From Taenia hydatigena (taxonomy: Eukaryota; Platyhelminthes; Cestoda; Cyclophyllidea; Taeniidae), in assembly GCA_036345935.2 (NCBI GenBank), contig JADWOT020000004.1, forward strand, positions 6,916,168 through 6,980,167: 64,000 bases of DNA, given 5' to 3'. A program made the position numbers and the translations under genes. The notes beneath the pieces were generated by a model. That model saw only the letters and a program-made list of their open reading frames with translations. It was not told where the DNA came from and did no database searches. Below are positions 55,493-64,000 of the stretch, one piece after another; positions within the stretch are counted from its first letter, which is position 1, and each line of letters opens with the position of its first letter.

Positions 55493-56858
55493 TGAGGTCG
55501 CTTAACTGCGTCATTGTTGTACCTTTTGAGAGTGGTATGTTGAATGCACGCGTATATGTTCAACCCGAGTATGATGTCCTCTCTCGCCTTCAGGGAGGAG
55601 GGAAATGCTGAGAAGACTGCAGTACGTATGTATGAATAGGTGATAGAGATGTTCTATTGTGGATTGAAGGTTCGCTAGCTGTAGCCCATTTGCATGACTA
55701 TGTGACAGGTGCGGCATACTCTGCTTCAGAGGGTGTAGAACTGCTCTTGCTTTGTTGGGTTGCAGTTAATTGTTGGCTGCACAGGTGATGGGTACATTTT
55801 GAAGTAGATTGCCTACTGTTGGAGGTGTCTTGAGTCTTTAGGAGGAGTGGCATGCAGTCACAGCCCTGAGAGTGGCTTTAGAAGGCGCTGAATGTGTAAA
55901 TAGTCGGTGGTTTTGTACGTGGTTGAGAGGCGGAAGGGGATGTGCAAAAGTAAGAATAAATAATGGCGATTTATGAGCAGTAATTATGATGCAAACTAAG
56001 GATTAAATATCAATCCAAACTAAATTGTAGCTACTGGTGACTCGGCCTTAACGTCCTTTGTTAGCTATGGCTTCCATCTTATTTGTAGGCCAATGAAACG
56101 ATCACGTTTTGCATGATGCATCTTTTGGACGAGAAGCAGAAACGCAAAAGTCAAAGTTGGAACTCGACGCTGATACAGAGTACACTAGGACAGGTTAGTC
56201 CCCAGACGTGTGTTCCTAATCACCCATTTTTGCTGGTTCACCCAAATACCACACCTGCCTTAACGTGCTCTGTCCGCTCGTTCTAGGGGTAGTTGGAAGG
56301 AAAATACATGAAAGAAGAAAGTGATACTCATGCAACTAATCTTATCGAATAATCTAGGGTGGTCCACTTCCTTCCTCTAGTCTGAGTGATGATACATCCT
56401 AATGTTGTAAAAATCCTCTTGTGGTATGCTTATGCTATGGTGGTTGACATTTGATTCATCTCCTCCAGCAGCCAGCTAATCGCAAAGCCCTCTCAGTGAG
56501 TCCACCTCCACGAAAAGCCGTGCCTTGTTCCATCTGCATATATGCAAACAACTTCGTTTTGAGTGCCATGGAGCAGTGATTACTGTATACTCATCTGTCC
56601 CAAAACCTAACTCCACTTGTTGATGCAGCGAATGGAAGTTAAAGCCGTCCCCTTCTCATTTTCTAGTGTTCCCACTGCACCTACCCAAGAGATACCTGGC
56701 TTCCTCTCATTCAGACCAGGTTACCTATCTCCTAGCACAGTAATTTTATGAGATGATTAATCATTGGTAGCCAATGCCCAAATGCCTTAAGAAGTTGAAT
56801 GCATCTCTATTTTAAATAGGAAGACCTTTTCTACAGTCAGTAGTAAAAGGTAGCAGTC

Positions 56859-57048
56859 TCAACTGGCTAGATCGTTATGCACATGATTACAATGGCGGCA
56901 GATTTGCTGATCGCAAATTAGGGGCTTTGCAAAGACAACCTGCATTTTGCATGTCCTTGCATTGACGGAAGCCAAAAATATTGCCAAGTGTCTCCAGTGG
57001 GTGAATTGACAAACACCAAAGTAGGAAACCAAAACTGCCGCTAACATT
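56859..57048 (-). CDS. Small ORF with Cys/His cluster, left arm
   Basis: ATG-started 62-residue frame (also open 5 codons upstream): M-L-A-A-V-L-V-S-Y-F-G-V hydrophobic start, then H-W-R-H-L-A-I-F-L-A-S, and an end with C-D-Q-Q-I-C-R-H-C-N-H-V-H-N-D. The C-x4-C-x2-C-x2-H-x-H cluster could be a partial zinc site. Identical copy at 61031-61220 (+). Confidence 0.3.
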
Positions 57049-57364
57049 CGCCCCACTTCCAAAATGCTAAGGCAATTTTAGCTGCAGAATGCGTCCAGTA
57101 ATCACTGCTCCGCAGCACACGGCTCAGCGAGGTGGAGCCAATGAGTGGGTTTTGCGCTCAGCTGGCAGTTGGAAGGGATGGCAACTCCACTGCTGTCCGA
57201 AAGAGTGAACATTCTCTAACTCATCGCCAAGATCAGCAACAATTCATTCGCTTTGGTCTCTAATGTTAACGGTGCAATTTTGGTCGAATCCTATTTACGT
57301 TCAAGACTTACTTGCAACTCGGATGGACGATTACTGCTGCTGAGTGCTGATAGTGGAAAGTAAC

Positions 57365-57583
57365 TTAATTTTCAGCCTCCTCACTCACGAGTGCGCAACA
57401 GCTAGCCACAACGTTAGTCTTAACGTGAAACCCTCCACGTTTACCCATCTCATGAGAAATGGCATCTCTACTCATTATCTGCTTAAGGGCCTTCTTCGCT
57501 CTTCGATGGGAAGTGACTTGTGGATGCCATTCTGCCAAAATTTCATTAAACCAAGTTGGAGTGGTAACTCGTTGCAAAAGCAC
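57365..57583 (-). CDS. Charged ORF (72 codons), left arm
   Basis: Reads T-P-T-W-F-N-E-I-L-A-E-W-H-P-Q-V, H-R-R-A-K-K-A-L-K-Q-I-M-S-R-D, G-K-R-G-G-F-H-V-K-T-N-V-V-A-S-C-C and E-E-A-E-N stop. No in-frame ATG near its start, so it is probably part of an exon. Composition is protein-like; the opposite strand is also open (57344-57670). Identical copy at 60496-60714 (+). Confidence 0.35.
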   Translation of the reverse strand: MLLQRVTTPTWFNEILAEWHPQVTSHRRAKKALKQIMSRDAISHEMGKRGGFHVKTNVVASCCALVSEEAEN

Positions 57584-57731
57584 TGGATGTTTTGTGGATC
57601 AAAATGTGTGGGAACGGTAAACTGTGCTGCATTCCATTTTCCCACTTCCGTATCACGCAGATTGGGCTGATTATGCAGCGGGAGCTAACAGCACCCACCC
57701 ATCAATACGCTCGACTTAGCATATTAGCACA

Positions 57732-57911
57732 TTTGCTTGCGGCGCTGCAAACTCTCTGTTGCCTCATTACACAGGCCTGCAACTCCCCATGACCCAAGCT
57801 CTCATCCGCGTAGACACCACTTACCTTTTACCTGCTCCCTGTGCTTTGACGCATCGACGCGCACTGAACACTGAGGAGAGGCTTGTGATGTTTAAGCCGA
57901 GCACAGCCTGG
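57732..57911 (+). repeat. 180-bp segment present three times
   Basis: Direct copy at 58541-58720 (offset 809) and inverted copy at 60168-60347. The direct copy begins at shared TTTGCTTGCGG, which is also where the left arm ends. Confidence 0.9.
57825..57907 (-). other. 83-nt exon A-V-L-G-L-N-I-T, left arm
   Basis: Mirror of 60172-60254 with identical sequence and splice signals; see that entry. The third copy (58634-58716, -) keeps the donor but has changed bases at the acceptor side (F-V-L-G-L-N). Confidence 0.4.
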
Positions 57912-58066
57912 TAGAGTAAACTAAAGTGAGGGAAGATATTGGGAATGAAGCGGGTTTGGGGGAGATATGATAGCGCATGGTGATTCGACATGTGGCAAAA
58001 GACTTAGCAAAGCATTCACGAATATGCTCGCGCCATTGTAATTGAATCCTTCCCTATTTACAAGTG

Positions 58067-58189
58067 TCAAAATCGACTCGTGACAGTTGTAGCATGGTCT
58101 ATGGTGGCGTTGTGTCTGTCGTCTAAGGAAACAGCATTCACTTGAGCTAGAATATGGCCTAAGGACGCATCGCTTTTGTGTCTTTCCAT
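58067..58189 (-). other. 40-residue ORF M-E-R-H-K-S-D, left arm
   Basis: Mirror of 59890-60012; see that entry. An overlapping frame (57921-58199) is longer but more basic and Cys-rich. Confidence 0.25.
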
Positions 58190-58544
58190 TATGGCTCACA
58201 ATTGGGCATCATGGTGCATGATACGGAGAATTACCTTAGGTGTCTCACTTATTCCACCCTTGTGGCTACAAATCTTGTTTTTTTTTTAACAAGCAAATAA
58301 GAAATTGCCTTAATTCCTGCCTACGCCTTATGAAGTTTGTTGAAACGACACTAAGAATATTAATGATGAAATGGGACAAATCAAATAGGAATGAAAATAA
58401 AATAACTCTAACAGTCATAAAACACCCAAAAATCACTCCACCACTGGAATTGCTATGGGGCATGCTGAAAAAGGTACGGATACTGAGGCAGCGCCAAATG
58501 GTCCTTCATGTCTACAAGCCTTGAGGAACTGCTGCGCTCCTTTG

Positions 58545-59534
58545 CTTGCGGCGCTGCAAACTCTCTGTTGCCTCATTACACAGGCCTGCAACTCCCCATG
58601 ACCCAAGCTCTCATCCGCGTAGACACCACTTACCTTTTACCTGCTCCCTGTGCTTTGACGCATCGACGCGCACTGAACACTGAGGAGAGGCTTGTGATGT
58701 TTAAACCGAGCACAAACTGGTGTAGGCTGTTTCTTTAATTGTGAAGAGGAGGATTAGTAGAGGACATAGATAAGAAAATACATTACTAAGCTCTACGAAT
58801 GGCCAAGAAGGCTAAAAGGTGGTTGCATTGTCTCCATTTAGGCCACAACTTCTAATGTCAATGACATAAATTGTCATTCTATTGACACTGATTGCGATCG
58901 CTCTAGTCACTGTTGATGAAGGTGAGGCCATCCTAATTCCCGTGAGATAGATTTCAGTGCAGCTCTCCTAATTTAATGTCATTTTCTGCATAATTGTAGC
59001 ACAATTTCGAATCGAATTGCGATCTGAGGAAAGGGGTTGGAGAGGTGTTGCTAATTGTTTGAAGGTGAAGTTCAATCGTTGTAACATTTATCTCCCAACC
59101 ACATGTCTAATCCACTAATATGCCAGATTAGATGAGAATATTTGCCTACGCGGTTCAGCATCCTTTCCACCATCCAATAATTTAGTACTTAGCGTATCCA
59201 TTGATGATAAAAACGCACATAATTGCATCGACCTCCCAACCGAGCCACAAATATGCAACGACTACACAACGGATATATAAATCAAGCGATTGGCGTAGAC
59301 AAGTCTGCAACAATATGCACATCGTGTGTGGAAGACCACATCTGAGTCACTGTCAACTGTTTTATATCACCTATTCGATGGGCTTTGGAGGACCACTGAG
59401 TGGCTGGCAGTGGAATTGAGGTGTTTATCAGGAAAATTCTGTGTGTGACAAACGCAGCCAATGCAAACAGCTAAGAGAGAATTGGCAAGTGAAACGCGGT
59501 TCCTGAGCTGTCACGAAAGTATAGACTGCCACAA
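58545..59534. other. Palindrome spacer
   Basis: About 990 bp. The first 180 bp (58541-58720) is the extra direct copy; 58721-59534 is unique, with no gene recognised (59201-59419 is an unsupported 72-codon frame). Confidence 0.8.
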
Positions 59535-59889
59535 CAAAGGAGCGCAGCAGTTCCTCAAGGCTTGTAGACATGAAGGACCATTTGGCGCTGCCTCAGTATC
59601 CGTACCTTTTTCAGCATGCCCCATAGCAATTCCAGTGGTGGAGTGATTTTTGGGTGTTTTATGACTGTTAGAGTTATTTTATTTTCATTCCTATTTGATT
59701 TGTCCCATTTCATCATTAATATTCTTAGTGTCGTTTCAACAAACTTCATAAGGCGTAGGCAGGAATTAAGGCAATTTCTTATTTGCTTGTTAAAAAAAAA
59801 ACAAGATTTGTAGCCACAAGGGTGGAATAAGTGAGACACCTAAGGTAATTCTCCGTATCATGCACCATGATGCCCAATTGTGAGCCATA

Positions 59890-60012
59890 ATGGAAAGACA
59901 CAAAAGCGATGCGTCCTTAGGCCATATTCTAGCTCAAGTGAATGCTGTTTCCTTAGACGACAGACACAACGCCACCATAGACCATGCTACAACTGTCACG
60001 AGTCGATTTTGA
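59890..60012 (+). other. 40-residue ORF M-E-R-H-K-S-D, right arm
   Basis: ATG frame reading M-E-R-H-K-S-D-A-S-L-G-H-I-L-A-Q-V-N-A-V, D-D-R-H-N-A-T-I-D-H, stop TGA. It lies about 160 nt upstream of the 83-nt exon on the same strand. The overlapping frame 59880-60158 is an alternative reading. Confidence 0.3.
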
Positions 60013-60171
60013 CACTTGTAAATAGGGAAGGATTCAATTACAATGGCGCGAGCATATTCGTGAATGCTTTGCTAAGTCTTTTGCCACATGTCGAATCACC
60101 ATGCGCTATCATATCTCCCCCAAACCCGCTTCATTCCCAATATCTTCCCTCACTTTAGTTTACTCTACCAG

Positions 60172-60254
60172 GCTGTGCTCGGCTTAAACATCACAAGCCT
60201 CTCCTCAGTGTTCAGTGCGCGTCGATGCGTCAAAGCACAGGGAGCAGGTAAAAG
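60172..60254 (+). other. 83-nt exon A-V-L-G-L-N-I-T, right arm
   Basis: TTTAGTTTACTCTACCAG acceptor and AAAG|GTAAGT donor, both strong. It encodes A-V-L-G-L-N-I-T-S-L-S-S-V-F-S-A-R-R-C-V then K-A-Q-G-A-G-K with two bases over. A CAG acceptor (GAGTTGCAG) occurs about 50 nt downstream at 60302, so a very short following intron is possible. Gene identity unknown. Confidence 0.45.
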
Positions 60255-60495
60255 GTAAGTGGTGTCTACGCGGATGAGAGCTTGGGTCATGGGGAGTTGC
60301 AGGCCTGTGTAATGAGGCAACAGAGAGTTTGCAGCGCCGCAAGCAAATGTGCTAATATGCTAAGTCGAGCGTATTGATGGGTGGGTGCTGTTAGCTCCCG
60401 CTGCATAATCAGCCCAATCTGCGTGATACGGAAGTGGGAAAATGGAATGCAGCACAGTTTACCGTTCCCACACATTTTGATCCACAAAACATCCA

Positions 60496-60714
60496 GTGCT
60501 TTTGCAACGAGTTACCACTCCAACTTGGTTTAATGAAATTTTGGCAGAATGGCATCCACAAGTCACTTCCCATCGAAGAGCGAAGAAGGCCCTTAAGCAG
60601 ATAATGAGTAGAGATGCCATTTCTCATGAGATGGGTAAACGTGGAGGGTTTCACGTTAAGACTAACGTTGTGGCTAGCTGTTGCGCACTCGTGAGTGAGG
60701 AGGCTGAAAATTAA
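60496..60714 (+). CDS. Charged ORF (72 codons), right arm
   Basis: Identical to 57365-57583. On this arm it is 240 bp downstream of the 83-nt exon on the same strand, so both may belong to one gene. Confidence 0.35.
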   Translation: MLLQRVTTPTWFNEILAEWHPQVTSHRRAKKALKQIMSRDAISHEMGKRGGFHVKTNVVASCCALVSEEAEN

Positions 60715-61030
60715 GTTACTTTCCACTATCAGCACTCAGCAGCAGTAATCGTCCATCCGAGTTGCAAGTAAGTCTTGAACGTAAATAGGATTCGACCAAA
60801 ATTGCACCGTTAACATTAGAGACCAAAGCGAATGAATTGTTGCTGATCTTGGCGATGAGTTAGAGAATGTTCACTCTTTCGGACAGCAGTGGAGTTGCCA
60901 TCCCTTCCAACTGCCAGCTGAGCGCAAAACCCACTCATTGGCTCCACCTCGCTGAGCCGTGTGCTGCGGAGCAGTGATTACTGGACGCATTCTGCAGCTA
61001 AAATTGCCTTAGCATTTTGGAAGTGGGGCG

Positions 61031-61220
61031 AATGTTAGCGGCAGTTTTGGTTTCCTACTTTGGTGTTTGTCAATTCACCCACTGGAGACACTTGGCAATA
61101 TTTTTGGCTTCCGTCAATGCAAGGACATGCAAAATGCAGGTTGTCTTTGCAAAGCCCCTAATTTGCGATCAGCAAATCTGCCGCCATTGTAATCATGTGC
61201 ATAACGATCTAGCCAGTTGA
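61031..61220 (+). CDS. Small ORF with Cys/His cluster, right arm
   Basis: Identical to 56859-57048. Confidence 0.3.
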
Positions 61221-62138
61221 GACTGCTACCTTTTACTACTGACTGTAGAAAAGGTCTTCCTATTTAAAATAGAGATGCATTCAACTTCTTAAGGCATTTG
61301 GGCATTGGCTACCAATGATTAATCATCTCATAAAATTACTGTGCTAGGAGATAGGTAACCTGGTCTGAATGAGAGGAAGCCAGGTATCTCTTGGGTAGGT
61401 GCAGTGGGAACACTAGAAAATGAGAAGGGGACGGCTTTAACTTCCATTCGCTGCATCAACAAGTGGAGTTAGGTTTTGGGACAGATGAGTATACAGTAAT
61501 CACTGCTCCATGGCACTCAAAACGAAGTTGTTTGCATATATGCAGATGGAACAAGGCACGGCTTTTCGTGGAGGTGGACTCACTGAGAGGGCTTTGCGAT
61601 TAGCTGGCTGCTGGAGGAGATGAATCAAATGTCAACCACCATAGCATAAGCATACCACAAGAGGATTTTTACAACATTAGGATGTATCATCACTCAGACT
61701 AGAGGAAGGAAGTGGACCACCCTAGATTATTCGATAAGATTAGTTGCATGAGTATCACTTTCTTCTTTCATGTATTTTCCTTCCAACTACCCCTAGAACG
61801 AGCGGACAGAGCACGTTAAGGCAGGTGTGGTATTTGGGTGAACCAGCAAAAATGGGTGATTAGGAACACACGTCTGGGGACTAACCTGTCCTAGTGTACT
61901 CTGTATCAGCGTCGAGTTCCAACTTTGACTTTTGCGTTTCTGCTTCTCGTCCAAAAGATGCATCATGCAAAACGTGATCGTTTCATTGGCCTACAAATAA
62001 GATGGAAGCCATAGCTAACAAAGAACGTTAAGGCCGAGTCACCAGTAGCTACAATTTAGTTTGGATTGATGTTTAATCCTTAGTTTGCATCATAATTACT
62101 GCTCATAAATCACCATTATTTATTCCTACTTTTGCACA

Positions 62139-64000
62139 TTATAATGTTTTATCGATGCTTAGGTGAAATGCATAATCGTTAAAACTTTATCACTACCTCG
62201 AATAAATCTTGTTACTTAAGTTGCCGTTGGCATCTACAAGTAGGGAAGTCCCAACTAAAGGCGAGTAGCAACGGGATATTGATCAAACTTGAAGTTAATG
62301 AGTCAATAATCTGACAATTGCAACGATCCGACAACAGGGTGCTTGACTTTCAAACATCTGGAAAAGTTCAAATATTGTCTTAGCTTCAAATGGTGGGGCA
62401 TGACTTCCATGAGGAAAATTATCCCTCCATTAAACGGTTGCGATTGAGAGCAATGGTGAACAATTTAGTTGGTGCTTAGGGAGAATGGCACTAATTGATG
62501 TTGATTTAGTTAGGAAGTAGACGATGAAATGCCTCTTTGTTGGAACTCACAGAGCAGTCGAAAGTAACGAGGGCGCACTAATCAAACTATGTGGCTATGG
62601 TCCTATTTCAGGCTGAATAGTTGTGAGGCAGGCCAATTTAGTGTTTACAAGGAAATGTCGCGTTGCTCACAGGTTCACATCTGTCCACTGCCAGAATAGC
62701 TGAAGACAAGGGCAAACAGCATCAACTTTGCGAAGAGTAAGTCTCAGTCTGCCTACCCTTCTTTCAACCACCCACTTTAAAAGGCATTTCGAGAGCCCCT
62801 TATTGGCAAGCGTTTTGTAGTTTAATCACGCACACTGCCGGTTTCTTGACAGCAGCGATTAAATGCCACCAAGTTATGCGGCAGGAAGTGTGACGTGCGA
62901 CTTGGTAAGGAATCCGGCTGCAAAAACGTAAACAAGCCCGTTTTGGCTAAAGCATGATTTCAGCAATCACTCATTTAGCTCCGAACAAGGCGAGAACTAT
63001 CGGCAAAGACAGCCCCACAGTGGTACAATATGGCCGAATTGGCACCTTCGGAAAGCTTTAGAAAGCACATTAATTCACTCGACACTTACACTACTTCCAA
63101 GCCCCATCTTTTGTGAAAGTTAACATGAAAGTCGCACGTGTTGATATTTCTAATCGTGTAGGAAGAATACGCGTTTGAATCAAGCGCCCACGCATTTGAG
63201 TCCATATTTCACCATTGACTGCATCGTAGCAAGAGCAGTATACGCCTCTGGTCTAGCCAAAGAAGGCGTTCAAGTCTGGGGATTTTAGCTATGTCAATGA
63301 CAGACTCTCATGCTCGTGTCAAATGATTGCCCGTAAACCTGGTTTCTTCAAGCCATGCTTTGGCCCACTCTTCTAATTTGGGTTGGTTGTCAGTCACCTC
63401 ATTGGCAATAAGTTGTCAGACAATCAATCGCAAGGCCTAGACTGGCCCTCTTTTAAGGTTCCGCATCTCAAGTTCAACTGGTCTTGGTGAAAATTTTTGT
63501 GAACTAGCACACGGTTTCACTTACGAGAACAGTAGAAGCTAGAGAGTGCCTGTAAAATCACACTGGCCTTAAAACATGCGACGTGAGAGTGGGCTGGTCT
63601 GCGAGATCATCCCTGTGGAAGTGGGTGAGTGGGTGGGTAAGTGGGTGAGTGGGTGGGGAGGAGGACCGCTTGACCACACCTAACACGTGTGTGTGTGCTT
63701 CATTTGACCTCGTTGAGCTTGTGCGATGCGTGAGGTGTAGGGAGACCGACTGCATTGAGGTATACGTGATAGTGCGTCGAATGGGTAGAAAGAGGTGAAG
63801 AAGAGGTGAGCGATAAATGGAGGCCAAGGAAGATAAGCAAAAGAGGGTGATGAATTTGGCCGAGTAATTTATGCGAACCAACTTGAATCTTCTACATGTT
63901 GAGCAAAAGATGATATTATTGTCTCTCGTGTTGCCCATCAGAACTGCTTGAATGATAGCGACTACAAATGGAGCACGAATACATGGTCGAAGTTGAGGGC
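62139..64000. other. Right flank, nothing recognised
   Basis: No supported gene. A GTGGGTGA/GTGG simple repeat lies at 63617-63660; the minus frame 63558-63938 gets its T-H-P-L repeats from it. Confidence 0.5.

Larger units (their letters stand above)
52497..55905 (-). repeat. Partial duplication copy E (inverted relative to A and D)
   Basis: 52497-52782 matches A 19864-20150 inverted; 53657-54700 matches A 17.98-19.02 kb inverted; 54890-55905 matches the micro-exon module of B, C and D. The gap lies where A has 19017-19863. Confidence 0.8.
55941..58544 (+). repeat. Left arm of 2.6-kb inverted repeat
   Basis: Pairs with 59535-62138: position x matches 118079-x throughout. The open frames I compared inside the arms are identical in protein sequence; a few substitutions occur only near the outer ends (for example at 55953 and 55967). 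The outer breakpoint is at TGTGCAAAAG next to copy E; the inner end is at CTCCTTTG. Confidence 0.95.
59535..62138 (-). repeat. Right arm of 2.6-kb inverted repeat
   Basis: Reverse complement of 55941-58544. The outer end stops at TTTGCACA, after which ttataatg differs from the left flank. Confidence 0.95.

Noticed and set aside
1..64000. Transposase, reverse transcriptase, long terminal repeats or CRISPR-like arrays
   Set aside because: No catalytic motif of any transposon class in six frames by eye, and no regular spacer array. Very short or decayed non-coding elements cannot be excluded.
1..64000. tRNA or rRNA genes
   Set aside because: I found no convincing cloverleaf or rRNA core; a covariance-model scan would be decisive.

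Overview
This is a low-coding-density eukaryotic window. It has no operons, ribosome-binding sites or bacterial gene order. Its open frames are short pieces flanked by GT...AG splice signals, some introns are tiny (49 nt, seen three times; about 99-100 nt, seen twice), and microsatellites are abundant. The sub-100-nt exons, including a 19-nt and a 69-nt candidate, and the short introns would suit a parasitic flatworm (cestode or trematode) micro-exon-gene locus. That taxonomic assignment is inference: no marker gene is present. All protein calls rest on reading frames, splice signals and comparison between copies inside the window, and no gene could be named.

Layout. 1-10.4 kb: flank with little recognisable, a degenerate C2H2-like zinc-finger coding block at 9.7-10.3 kb (-), and at 8.1-8.35 kb a diverged relative of the palindrome arm found at 56-62 kb. 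10.4-20.1 kb: copy A of a large mosaic duplication. 21.7-28.8 kb: copy B, same orientation. 28.8-31.5 kb: unique DNA with a hydrophobic open frame and an acidic exon. 31.5-41.2 kb: copy C, inverted. 43.8-46.0 kb: partial copy D. 46-52.5 kb: mostly single-copy DNA with a candidate multi-exon minus-strand gene. 52.5-55.9 kb: partial copy E, interrupted by an assembly gap (N) at 52783-53656. 55.9-62.1 kb: a near-perfect inverted repeat (2.6-kb arms, about 1-kb spacer). 62.1-64 kb: nothing recognised.

Each full unit (A, B, C) carries a two-exon gene for a signal-peptide protein with a long Glu/Arg-rich body (301-304 aa). Converging on it from the opposite strand is a decayed relative of the same gene. 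Upstream of that relative, on its strand, lies a chain of small exon-like blocks: an N-x-AFA motif exon, a Trp-rich exon, a 36-residue Cys exon, a larger Cys-rich frame with a hydrophobic C-terminal region, a 57-nt terminal exon, and two tandem PPPQS/YAWTSP exons. A further module in B-E has a 19-nt candidate micro-exon followed by an exon encoding a conserved 40-residue peptide; its splice donor is intact in D and E and changed from GT to AT in B and C.

The best-supported interpretation is an expanding, partly decaying family of small secreted or membrane proteins, spread by segmental duplication and inversion. The strongest coding evidence is that length differences between the three acidic-protein copies keep the frame. 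The cleanest structural feature is the palindrome.
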